From: Baffinella frigidus
Lineage: Eukaryota > Cryptophyceae > Cryptomonadales > Baffinellaceae
DNA length: 29,814 nucleotides
Direction of reading: 5' to 3'
Assembly: GCA_026770585.1 (NCBI GenBank)
Contig: MU646809.1
Location: forward strand, 175,768-205,581
The notes under the pieces were generated by a model that was not told the origin of the DNA, did no database searches, and worked only from the letters and a program-made list of their open reading frames with translations. Of the stretch, positions 11,089 through 19,819 are shown one piece after another. Numbering within the stretch: the stretch's first letter is position 1; each line of letters opens with the position of its first letter. A program made the translations under genes and the position numbers.

Positions 11089-13147
11089 ATGGGGGAGCGC
11101 ATCCCAACGCACCTGCAAGTTCTGCTCGCAATGCAGCGCGAGGCGGGGAGTGGCGGCAATCCTGCCCGGCGGCGTTGCCGTCCCGGTAAAACCCCTCTCT
11201 GGTTCAATCGTTCTCATCCTGACTGAGTCGGGCTGTCACCTGACTCGGCCACACAGGCCGCGACTGCTCACCGTCCTCGTAAGCCATCCCAAACTATGTT
11301 GGCCATTTCCTCGTACCATGACTCACCTGGACCCTGACGCCTGAACCACAGTCCACTCACCAATATCCTGACTCAGCCGTCGTTCAGAACGGACACAACA
11401 GACCACCACTGCCCACCCGCCCCGTAAGACATCCCGAATCACGTTCGGCGTTCCATCGTACCATGAAAAAACCTGGACCCTGAAGCTTGACGATTCAACC
11501 CTAAATTTAATCCATTAACACCAATAATCCCGGACGCAGTGCCCTATCCCCCCCCCACACACCCCGCCTCCACAACGATCCAGGACATCCCATTTCTCTG
11601 CAATTTCACCCGTATCCACATCGCACAGCAGGATTCTGCCCTCTCCCCTGCCCCCCCCTCACTCCCTACCTTCCTTCCTTCCTCCCTCGCTACTACCCTG
11701 TCTCTGCCCCCCCCGGACGGCAGTCTCTCAGATTGAGTGACCAACCAGAGGGCTCTAGTTGGCTGGTTCCAATTCCCGCCAAAGTATCTGACTCAGCCCG
11801 ACTGACACAAAAGGCCGCCGCTTCTAACCCTCCTCGTAACCATCCCGAATCCCGTTCGCAATTCACTCGAACCATGAACAAACCTGGACCCTGAAGCGTG
11901 AAGCCTCAACCTTAGTCCACTCACCACAATATCCCCCCCGCGCAGTGTGCGAGCGCTGTGGCGCAGAAGGGGACTTGATACCGGGGTGGCACACCGACCA
12001 CGCCTTGGTTTGCCTGGAGCGGGAGGTACACACCCTACCCTACCGCACCGGGCACGAGCACGGATACCTGCATCTCTGCTCTTGTGCATGATGCCCTCCC
12101 CTGTCACCACCCATGATCGCCGCGCACTCCCACCCACCACGCCCCAAAGAGGACCCTGCGACGCGACTGAGCAACCCGGATCCGCCACTCGCACGCAGGT
12201 GCAGTGCCCGTGCCGCGCTCTCGGATGCACGGAGAGGATGCACAGGCGAGACCCTCCTCCGCGACGCCCCCAACCGTGCGAAACATGACTTAGCGTTAGT
12301 GAACGAGCACGAAACACGACAGCGAGAAGCGTGACCAGAGGGCGTGAGAGAAGCACGGGCTGTCTCGCGTCACCTGCTGTGCCTTGAAAGATCGTATGGT
12401 TATTAGTGCAAGAGATGCTGGACCCTTTGGTACAGACCCTACCCTAGTGCACTGAAAACGAGCACCGAGGCCTCATCGCTGCTCTTGTGTAGAATGCCCT
12501 CATCTACTGACGGGGCAAATCCGGGCGCGAGCAGGAGCCAAGTAGCCGCGCATCTCCAACGCTGTCCGGCAAGCGTGGTTGTCTGCCCCTACGCGGCACA
12601 GAACGGCGCTGGCGCTCACGCCGAGAGACAGGGGGGTGAGGATTGGATATTCAGCCAGCGGCAACGCCCCACAGTGTGGGTCAGCGGCAGGGGTGTGGAG
12701 GTGCCGTCCGCCATACTCCCAAAAACCCCTCCCTACTTTTCTTCTCGCGTGATTGTTCGCCACCTGAAAATGAAGAGATACTTGATTGAACTTACCTGAA
12801 ACCTGTATGCTGGCCACCAGCCCTCTGAAGTGAAACTTTTTGATCGGTGAGGATTCCTGGGTGTGCCAATACCTGCAGGGGTATCGGAATCGGGGGGGGT
12901 TGCAGGTGGAAACTGTGGCAGCCACCACGACGTTTCGGGCCCATTTTTCAACCCCGTACCAACGCACGAGTTTGCGACTTTATGTCTATTCAATAAACCT
13001 CTCGGTACCAACGCAGGTGCGCACCGGAATTGACTGCGGCGGACGCGCGCTGCGGCGGAGCGACTTCGCGCGGCACATGCTCGTTGCGCACCCGGACTGC
13101 GCGATGCTCTTCCAGGGGTGCCCCTTCGCCTCCGTTCCCCACGACCA

Positions 13148-13187
<40 letters not shown>

Positions 13188-16100
13188 TTATTACTCTCAA
13201 CTAGAGAATGATTCAAAAGTCGCTCCCCCTGATCGGGTACGGCTCTTTTTCTTGGAGGTCTTCTTCTTGAGGGAAAAGGAGAGGAATAAAGCAGACGTTT
13301 GAGTCCACTCGCTCGTTGCTCTGTATCGTTTCTCCTAAAGATCGTCGAGTGGCTTGTTGTACAAGAGGTTAGTAGGACTCTTTCAGGAGTGTTCCTTTGC
13401 CTCCGTTCCCCCCGACCACGTCACACTCTCTCTTCTTCTTATGTATTACTCTCAGCCTAGAAAGTGATCCCAAAGTGTCTGAGCCTTGCGACGTTCCCGC
13501 CTCGACGCCAGGTCACACTCTCGCTTCTTCTTCTTCTGCTTCTTCTTCTTCTACTTCGTCTTCTTCTGTGTTATTGCTCTCAGCTTAGAGACGAGTGATC
13601 CAAAGGTCTATGCGCCTTAAGATTTTCAAAGGTCTATGAACATTAAGACCTTGCCGTCTCTACACCAGGGCACAGGCCCACGACTGACTGATGCATTCAT
13701 GGAAGAGGCTTCAGGGTTCAGGGTACAAGGTTCAAGGTTCAGGGTTCAGCATTCAGGTTTAGGTATATGAGCCTTAAGACCAACCTGACCCGCAGTGCAC
13801 TTCTCAGCCCCTGCACACCTTGATCTCAACTATCTGCATCTGACGATAGGCTGATGAGAGTGGACGCCCTCGTTACTGCGTCGACCTAATTCCGGCATCC
13901 CGTATCACCCTACCGTATTCCGTACAGTGGCACCCTACGGAACGCCAGGGTCACCTTGATCCCGGAATCACGGCGTCCACCCTCACGCTCAAAAAATCCA
14001 CCACACGGATCTCAACAACGGCGGGAGGGTAACGCGCTGTGCCCCCTCTCTGTGCCCTGCCCCTCCCTTTTAATGCACTGCACCCTGCCCAACCCTTCTA
14101 ACGTACTATCCCCCACCCCTCCCTGCAGACGCCGAGCCCGGTGTGGGAGGCGGCGCGATGGTCAGACAGGCGGCAGGCTGCGTCGCCTCTGTACCCCCCG
14201 GGGCCGGTGGGGTGGGGGGTAGCAACGGGCGCGCGCTTCCGGGATCCGCCGGAACCCGCGAAGCACTGGCCGCTTTCGCCCGCCTCGATGGTATGCCTTT
14301 GCTAGCGTGAGGGTCTTTAGGATTGACCGGTGGGGCCTTGAGAATTGATTCGATTCCTCCATAGCCATCCTTCCGTGGAAAGACGCGGCAGAGCTCTGCC
14401 GCTGAGGGATGACTCCGCAGGGCTGCTCGGGCGTGTCACCTCCTCCCCCTCCCTGCCGAACCCTCAACTCCAAACCCTAAACCCTAAACCCTAAACTCTA
14501 AACTCTAAAACCTGAATCTTAAACCACACCCCACACCCCACACCCTAAACCCTAAACTCTAAACCCTAAACCCTAAACCCTAAACCCTAAACCCTGTACC
14601 CTAAACCCAACCCCTAAACCCAACCCCTAAACCCAGACCCCAAACCCTGAACACTACAACCTAAAACCTAAACCCTAAACCCTGAACCCCCAAACCCAAA
14701 CCCTGAACCCTAAACCCTAAACCCCAAACCTCAAATCCTAAATCCTAAACCCAAAACCCTAAATCCTAACCCTCTAAACCCAAACCCCAAACCCAACCCA
14801 AAACCCGAAACCCTCAAGCAGGAAGAAGGCAGCTGCGAATGCGCCTACCAGCGGCGCCTCGTAGCCCCCATCCTACCCAGGACCAGGCAGCGGGGGGCAG
14901 CGGGGAACGGGCAAGAAGCGCGGGCGCACGGGGCGGTTGGCGACGTGGGGAGCGAGAGCGGGGAGGTGGTGGTGTGGCGGGCGGGTGGGGCGATTGGCGA
15001 GGTGCTCGGGAAGCAGGACGTGTTGCTGCGGGTGCTGAGTGAGCTGCCGGCCGAGACCCTCTTCCTCCTCGCTACTGTGTGCAAGGTACGCACACCGTCT
15101 CGCTTGACACTCTTAAAACGTACCAGGCGCAGCGGCTGGTCGCCAACCCTATCAACAGGGGTCGCGGCATGGCTTCTCACGCGTTGCACCTCACCCACCT
15201 TCCTGCGGCTGAACCCGAGAGCGTGTACCAAGTGGCCCTGCCTGGAATGGGACCAGCAAGGGCTACGCTTTTCACCCCGCAACCCCCTCCCTACTGAACC
15301 TGGCACTGCCGTGTGCCGCATTGTCCCCTGGGACCACTTGTCACCGGCGTCCCTCGAGACTGTCCTCTGCGCGCCCTCGAGTAACGTCAACCTGGGGTCG
15401 CGACTGACCACGGTTTAGGGTTTAAAATTGAGGGTGTAGGGTTTAGGGTGTAGGGTTTAGAGTTTAGTTTTCATGGTTGAGGGTGTAGGGTGTAGGGTTT
15501 AGGGTTTGTAGGGTTTAGAGTTGGGAGTTGAGAGTTGAGAGTTTGGGTCTAGGTTCGGTGGCGAGCTTCTTGCTGAGTCGCAAGGACCCGCCCCCGGTGG
15601 CATTCCTCTGTTGACCTCCGAGTGGACAAGCGGAGACGGCATGGGGTTCAACAGTAGCGAAAGTAGGATCCTCTGCTAACAACAGGTCTGAATCGTAGTT
15701 CCTATATAAAAACGAGTGCTGAAACCTCCTCACGCAAGAGCGCTGAATTCTCTGCAAACGAGAGGCGTGGCCGCTTCTCCACGCGCAAAGAGGGCTGGTG
15801 CCTTTGCAAAACAAGAGGGATGTATCCTCTGCACACGAGATGTGTATTCTGAGCATTCTGATTTATTGTAGGGGCGAGGCCGCTCCTCGGCGCGCAGAGA
15901 ATTGCTGCTGCTGGCGGCGCTCAAATCTCAACAAAAAATAAAACTCACTGGACGCACACCTCGGCGCGCTTCACAGAAAATCTCCTCACCGAAACCTCCT
16001 CACACAAGACTGCTGAATTGTCAGCAAACGAGAGGCGTGACCGCTTCTCTCCGCGCTTTACAGGATCTGGCGGCCAGCGTCCGGGAAGACTGTCTCCTCT

Positions 16101-17090
16101 TCCCCTCCTCCCGTCTCATCGATCGCAGGTAACGCCTCGCCCTGCCTCAGTTAATGTGGGATCCTGTTTAAATACATTTAGATCAGGACTCCGTACGAAC
16201 GCTCCAGTGCAAAGAGCATCTAAAAGTGTTTAATGAGGAGCCCAGATGACGTGGGGCAGAGCTGGAACGCCACACTGTGACTCGAACGCCACACCGTGAG
16301 GACCTTGAGGGTGTATTGATTCCCAACATCGCGAGTCACAGTGTTGCTGCAGACCGCACGGAAGGGTAGCGCTTATGTAGAAAGGACTACTGACCAGACA
16401 TGTATCTCACACCTCCTTTGACACCAGCATCGACACCAGCCTCGTCTCGGTTGGCACCAGCTCCACCCCCCACCCACAGAAGATGTGTTGCAGCAGGACG
16501 GAGAGAGAAGTGACGCTCACTGTTTGTTTCGGTTTCACGGGCGGGAACACATGGTGGCCATGCTGGTTGTTATCCGTCATGAACAAATAAATCAACGCGG
16601 TTTTCTCTCTACACGGCAGGTGGGAACAGGTGGTGGAGGAGCAGGGGCCTGGGCACAAGGCAACGGTCGCGTGGAAGGAGAGCCTCGAGTGGATCAGGCC
16701 CCTTCTGCACCCCCCAGTGCAAGGTACGCCCCAATGCCGGCATCAACCTGATCCCGGCATGCCCTATCGCACTGCTGTATTGCGTACAGTAGCACCCTAC
16801 GGAATGCCGGAATTAATGTGTGCCTTGCTCCGAAGAGAGGTTGGATTTTTTTTGCCTAAGGACCAGCGGCAGCACCGCACGATTCCTCCGAACGCGTACC
16901 AAGGAGGGTCGCCTCATTTCACGCACGTTTGCCCCCACTCGGTGACGCGCCGCTAACCTACGTTGCTCCCAAAGTGTACTGACGTTTGGCATCTCATCTG
17001 ACGCGCATTCGCCCCCGCCCCCCCTGTTTGCTGATGTGGCGTCTCGCATGCGTAGGTCCTTGCTTGGGGGGAGGGGTGGTGCAGCGTTGA
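11089..17090 (+). CDS. FBXO30/FBXO40-like protein: TRAF-type zinc finger plus F-box
   Basis: Proposed exons: 11089-11185, 11946-12025, 12199-12245, 12535-12700, 13017-13148, 14822-15085, 16064-16128, 16620-16723, 17056-17090, giving about 329 residues (383 with the optional exon at 14129). Phases agree at every junction. Exons 2-4 give VCERCGAEGDLIPGWHTDHA, then LEREVQCPCRALGCTERMHR joined to SQVAAHLQRCPASVVVC. This is a TRAF-type finger with exactly the cysteine/histidine spacing of the FBXO30/40 N-terminus. Exon 5 (TGIDCGGRALRRSDFARHML, then HPDC and GCPFAS) matches that family's second Cys/His block. Exon 6 ends in the F-box (DVLLRVLSELPAETLFLLAT, VCK), continued by exons 7-8 (WEQVVEEQGPGHKATVAWKE). 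Known relatives are substrate receptors of SCF ubiquitin ligases. Exons 2-8 are well supported. The start exon, the end of exon 4 and the last exon are less certain. Intron 3 would use a GC donor. Confidence 0.75.
11220..11945 (+). repeat. Intron 1 of the F-box gene: three diverged copies of a 3' splice region
   Basis: Blocks at about 11220-11370, 11371-11545 and 11785-11945 share GACTCAGCC, CGTAA.CCATCCC.AA, CGTACCATGA, AACCTGGACCCTGA and CCACTCACCAATATC in the same order. The last copy ends in the acceptor used by exon 2 (CCGCGCAG at 11945). The second ends in GGACGCAG and then TG, a decayed duplicate acceptor with no exon behind it. A C-rich stretch at 11549-11720 separates copies 2 and 3. 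Confidence 0.75.
12031..12510 (+). repeat. Direct repeat flanking exon 3 of the F-box gene
   Basis: About 65-70 bp at 12031-12095 (ACCCTACCCTACCGCAC ... GCTCTTGTGCATGATGCCCT) recur, diverged, at 12436-12505 (ACCCTACCCTAGTGCAC ... GCTCTTGTGTAGAATGCCCT). One copy follows the exon 2 donor; the other precedes the exon 4 acceptor at 12534. Exon 3 (12199-12245) lies between them. Confidence 0.75.
13150..13660 (+). repeat. Cluster of dispersed repeat D with a decayed copy of an exon end
   Basis: After the donor of F-box-gene exon 5 (13149) come a (CT)n run and a repeat D tail (about 13150-13235). At 13381-13430 the last 40 bp of exon 5 plus the start of its intron are repeated with changes (TTTCAGGAGTGTTCCTTTGC against TTCCAGGGGTGCCCCTTCGC), followed by another D tail (13430-13525). 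A third (CTT)n-plus-tail unit lies at 13497-13640. The structure is a tandem array whose unit is exon end + pyrimidine run + tail. Confidence 0.75.
13882..13975 (+). repeat. Dispersed repeat E, copy 1
   Basis: About 90 bp sharing GTACAGT.GCACCCTACGGAA, the CCGTATT/CTGTATT.CGTACAGT block and GATCCCGG with the copy at 16728-16820. The order of the blocks differs slightly. No coding sign. Confidence 0.6.
14129..14290 (+). CDS. Optional phase-0 exon of the F-box gene
   Basis: A 162-bp segment lies between a strong acceptor (C-rich tract then CTGCAG, 14128) and a GTATGC donor (14291). It is open in the phase needed to fit between exon 5 and exon 6, both phase 0, and would add 54 residues (TPSPVWEAARWSDRRQAASP and a Pro/Trp-rich remainder). 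High GC at third positions favours coding. The phase-1 frame is also open, and the known family needs no residues here, so it may be a skipped cassette or not an exon at all. Confidence 0.35.
14463..14816 (+). repeat. Telomere-like tract (CCCTAAA)n abutting the F-box exon
   Basis: About 350 bp of CCCTAAA and variants (CCCCAAA, CCCAACC, CCCTGAA). The tract runs to within five bases of the acceptor at 14821 (CTCAAGCAG) used by the exon encoding the F-box, so the repeat itself forms the 3' end of the intron. Confidence 0.93.
15411..15552 (+). repeat. Telomere-like tract (TTTAGGG)n
   Basis: About 140 bp inside the intron that follows the F-box exon. Here the orientation is TTTAGGG on the sense strand, opposite to most intronic tracts in the window, and it does not touch a splice site. 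Confidence 0.9.
15722..16063 (+). repeat. Duplicated 3' end of an F-box-gene intron
   Basis: The block at 15722-15790 (GAAACCTCCTCACGCAAGAG, CTGCAAACGAGAGGCGTGGC, CGCTTCTCCACGCGC) recurs at 15989-16060. The second copy ends in CGCGCTTTACAG, the acceptor of exon 7 at 16063. A third, shorter relic (GGGGCGAGGCCGCTCCTC, CGCGCAGAG) lies at 15871-15898. Only the last copy leads into a real exon. Confidence 0.8.
16728..16820 (+). repeat. Dispersed repeat E, copy 2
   Basis: Shares GCGTACAGTAGCACCCTACG and flanking blocks with 13882-13975. Its proximity to the donor at 16724 is probably chance. Confidence 0.6.
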
Positions 17091-17172
17091 TTGATCACGA
17101 TTCATGGTAGGAGATTCTCTATGACGTGAGATACTCGAAAGCGAGGTCCCACACGCCGTCGGCCCGGCGGTG

Positions 17173-17322
17173 CAGGGGCACCTCGCTCATACGGAGGCGC
17201 ACACCCCTAGAACCCTATTTGTATGGCCCCTATGACCCTATGTGTATGGCCCTATGCCTATTTGTATGGCCCTACAGCGGTCCTACGAGGGGGCGTGGCT
17301 CCTTCTGAGCAAGGTACCCCTG
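17173..17322. mobile_element. MITE, same family, 150 bp (copy 3)
   Basis: The family's inverted ends are present (CAGGGGCACCTCGCTCAT and its partner at 17303-17322). The extra length comes from an internal expansion in which a TGTATGGCCCCTATG-like word is repeated three times (about 17219-17273). The right flank is TA and the left TG, as in copy 1. Confidence 0.8.
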
Positions 17323-17455
17323 TAGGTCTATGCCTAGACGCCTAAGACCACCCTGGACGCCTTGTGCGCCCTTAGTGCCACCATGCGCTCCTTGGTTAGC
17401 CGCAGTCAAAATACCGAGCAACGCGTGTGGTGTCGGCGACGTGCGATGGCGCAGG

Positions 17456-17578
17456 GTTCCTGATTTCTGATTTCTGACGTCTGGTTTCTTGATTCTGATT
17501 TTTGATGGCTGGTTTCTGATTTTTCATATTTCTGATTTCTGGTGTCTGATTCCTGATTTCTAATTTATGATGGCTGAT
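17456..17578 (+). repeat. Heptamer repeat (TTTCTGA)n
   Basis: About 120 bp built on TTTCTGA with variants (TTTTTGA, TTCCTGA, TGGCTGG). The 7-bp period equals that of the telomere-like repeats, but the sequence is not a simple variant of TTTAGGG. It lies in gene-free DNA. Confidence 0.85.
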
Positions 17579-17708
17579 GTCGACAGGGTGGAAGCTGTGC
17601 GCGGAGAGTTGCGTGGGGGCGCACATGGCGCACTGCGTTGCTCGCCCAAGACCAGGAGGCGACGACATCCGCAGCCTGGTTCTCAGCCCCTCCCTCAGAC
17701 TGAGGTTA

Positions 17709-17808
17709 TCCTTTAAGTGGCGAGTAGGCTCATACGCCCTACGGTAGGGCCCTAGGACCTGCCTAGGGCTAGTTAGGGCGAATATTCACCCGTCCGCCAC
17801 TTAAGGGA
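17709..17808. mobile_element. Second MITE type, 100 bp, TA-flanked
   Basis: Inverted ends TCCTTTAAGTGGCG (17709-17722) and CGCCACTTAAGGGA (17795-17808) are flanked by TA at 17707-17708 and 17809-17810. The ends differ from the 118-bp family, but the interior (CCCTACGGTAGGGCCCTAGG) resembles that family's middle. It abuts the next element and shares a TA with it. Confidence 0.75.
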
Positions 17809-17810
17809 TA

Positions 17811-17919
17811 CAGGGGTACCTTGAAACTGTCTCCTTCTAGGATCCTACAGCAGGGTTATGCCTAGGGCCCTATGGCGGTCCTTGGGGGGTGGGCGTTTCT
17901 TATGAGCGAGGTACCCCTG
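17811..17919. mobile_element. MITE, 118-bp family, 109 bp (copy 4)
   Basis: The right end (GAGCGAGGTACCCCTG) is intact. The left end begins CAGGGGTACCT and then diverges, with a loss of about 9 bp. TA flanks are at 17809-17810 and 17920-17921. The left TA is also the right-hand TA of the 100-bp element, so this copy inserted exactly at its neighbour's edge. Confidence 0.8.
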
Positions 17920-18059
17920 TACGTGTAGGAGGTGATGAAGACGAAGATGTGTGGGGTGTATCTGTAGGAGACGCCAAAAGTTAGCAAGTTGTCACGTCTC
18001 TTGCCCGGATATCCGGGAAAGGGTGGTCCGGTTCCCCGTAGGCACGCGCAGCCAGATGC

Positions 18060-18230
18060 TAGATCTGCCTCGCTCGGGTCGGCTGACTATTCTCAAGTTG
18101 ACACGCTGTGTGCGTGGTACAAATCCGTCAACTTTGGAGCGGAAAAGATCCCGGTCTCACCAAATTGGGTGAGACTAAATAGTATCCAAAAAACTAAATA
18201 GTATCTATTAAACGACTAAATAGTATCCAA
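18060..18230 (+). repeat. Structured dispersed repeat C, copy 1
   Basis: Core CTATTCTCAAGTTGACACGC ... CCGTCAACTTTGGAGCGG. The arms AAGTTGAC (18095-18102) and GTCAACTT (18127-18134) pair, and a second perfect hairpin pairs GTCTCACC (18154-18161) with GGTGAGAC (18168-18175), followed by TAAATAG. A small tandem array of ACTAAATAGTATCCA (three units) trails to about 18226. Other copies are at 19040-19172 and 21256-21311 (degenerate) and on the minus strand at 22738-22883. Confidence 0.7.
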
Positions 18231-18245
18231 TACACACTCTGGCAG

Positions 18246-18423
18246 GAGGAGATGCTGGAGGCGGCGATGCGCTTGGGGGAAACAATGGGCGCGGCTGCCT
18301 CCCGGCAGGCTCCCGCTCTCAAAGCCGCCGAGGCAGACAGTGACAGTCATTGTCAGGCTGACAGAGGCTGTGGTTTTGAGGCCGCCGAGGGGGCCGAGCT
18401 GGTGGAGACTGCTAGCCGGGTGG
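18246..18423 (+). CDS. Orphan exon fragment, cut by an assembly gap
   Basis: After an acceptor (CTCTGGCAG, 18245) the phase-0 frame is open for 59 codons up to the run of Ns. It is rich in Ala/Glu and looks alpha-helical (EEMLEAAMRLGETMGAAASR, then GFEAAEGAELVETASRV). The composition is unlike the surrounding repeat DNA and resembles the exons of the neighbouring genes. The continuation is lost in the gap. It could be a further exon of the F-box gene or a separate gene; I do not recognise a domain. Confidence 0.35.
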
Positions 18424-18433
18424 NNNNNNNNNN

Positions 18434-18500
<67 letters not shown>
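18424..18500. other. Assembly gap (10 N) plus 67-base G homopolymer
   Basis: Ten Ns (18424-18433) are followed by an uninterrupted run of 67 Gs (18434-18500). A 10-N block is a placeholder for unknown length. The G run may be a sequencing or assembly artefact such as dark-cycle calls, or a real homopolymer that broke the assembly. Sequence continuity across it should not be trusted. Confidence 0.9.
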
Positions 18501-18654
18501 CGTGGGCGGGGCGTGTGAGAGGGGCCAGGTGGGATTGATGAGAAAGCAAGGGGGTCTGAACTTGAGTTGCATATGGAGGAAGGGTGTGGTGCGATTCGTT
18601 GAAGTGAAGTGAGGAGCACCTGGGCGTGAGGGCAGGTTGCGACACGTGTGTGTA

Positions 18655-18772
18655 TGGGTACCACGCTCATAAGAAACGCCCCCCCACCTCATAGGACCAC
18701 CGTAAGGCCCTAGGCATAGCCCTACTGTAGGGCCCTAGGTGGGGGAGGGGTCTTGTGAGCGAGGTGCCCCTG
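18655..18772. mobile_element. MITE, same family, 118 bp (copy 5)
   Basis: The left end is mutated (TGGGTACCACGCTCATAA) and the right end is near intact (GAGCGAGGTGCCCCTG). TA follows at 18773-18774 and precedes at 18653-18654. Hairpin interior as in the other copies. Confidence 0.82.
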
Positions 18773-18799
18773 TACAGGTGTGACTCGAAAATATGGATA

Positions 18800-18912
18800 C
18801 ACAGCAGCCTAAGGTTCCTACAGTAGGGTCGGTGCTAGGAAGATAGGACCACTCTAGAAACGGCGCGTGTCTTTCCTTTTGAGTACAGGGGTACCTCACT
18901 CATAAGAAACGG
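18800..18912. mobile_element. Rearranged MITE remnant
   Basis: An interior-like segment (about 18803-18880) ends in TTTTGAG, where a normal element would run on into its right inverted repeat. Instead it joins a TA and a fresh left end (CAGGGGTACCTCACTCATAA, 18886-18905). This looks like two partial elements fused at the TA. Confidence 0.55.
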
Positions 18913-19039
18913 GGGTTCTGAAAACGCCCGCCTTCTATTTCTTAATTCTTAAAAAAACGCAGGGGGGACGTCTGCCTTTTCTTTCTGTCACCCGTCTGCC
19001 CAGGACCCGGCATGCGCAGGGTGTCTGTGTCGCGAATCA

Positions 19040-19172
19040 CCGTCTAGCGCTGCTTCACTCGGGTTGACTGACTAATCTCAAGTTGATATGCAGGGTACGC
19101 GGTACATTTCCGTCAACTTTGGAGCGGGAAAGAGCCTGAGCGCACAATGTTGGTGAGCCCAAATAGATTGCG
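19040..19172 (+). repeat. Structured dispersed repeat C, copy 2
   Basis: Shares with copy 1 the series CTAGCGCTGC, CTCGGGT.G.CTGACTA, CTCAAGTTGA, CGGTACA, CCGTCAACTTTGGAGCGG and a terminal CAAATAG. The first stem pairs AAGTTGAT (19080-19087) with GTCAACTT (19112-19119), one G-T pair. The second stem is imperfect. Confidence 0.7.
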
Positions 19173-19819
19173 ACAGAGGTAGACCGTGGGCAGAGGAACG
19201 CGTGCGCAATCGCACGTGCGTTCTCTGCGGGACACAATCTCCGTTGGGGAGAAGGAAGGAATGTGCCGCCCCGCCGAAAACTAGACTGTGCGGTCCGTGA
19301 TTGCCCTTGCTGGTGAATCACATCTGGTCCGTTCTCCTGCCCCTGCTGCTGCAGACACTCTGTATTGAGCGGGCAAGAAATTGCGACAGAGTTCGGCCTC
19401 AGCCCATCCCACAAAGAACAGTCCTGAAGAACCGTCCGGGCGTTCGCATTCACACACCATCCATCTGGTTTTCTGCCATTTTTATATCCCACAAGACACG
19501 TCATTATTATACACCGACCCCACCAGCCAACCCCAAAAGCCTTACCAGAATCACTTCTTATGAACGGTGCATCCGTAATGCCTCCTTGGGGGAGGGGAAG
19601 GTGCATTGCGGCCATGTTGGCATCGATGAAGGTCCGTCGCGTCTGTCACTGTGATCCAAGTACCTGAAACGGATGCACGCGGCTCAGGCCAGCCGTCCCC
19701 CCCATCGATCAAGGGGGGCAGTACCACCATATCGCATCCGGGCACACAATTCCGTCAGCAAAGAGTTAGAACTACAGATGATTAGGTGTCAAAAGGGTAG
19801 AGAGTGGGATCAGCACCTC
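19173..19819. other. Unassigned region downstream of the lumen-protein gene
   Basis: A minus-strand frame is open for 186 codons (19615-19055), longer than most here, but it runs into repeat C and shows no domain. If the lumen-protein gene is spliced at 19841, its next exon should lie in this region on the minus strand; I could not pick one out. Confidence 0.35.

Noticed and set aside
14845-15411. 188-codon minus-strand frame
   Set aside because: It is the shadow of the F-box exon on the plus strand and has no domain of its own.
19055-19615. 186-codon minus-strand frame downstream of the lumen-protein gene
   Set aside because: It crosses dispersed repeat C, has no recognisable domain and lacks a matching splice link to the lumen gene.
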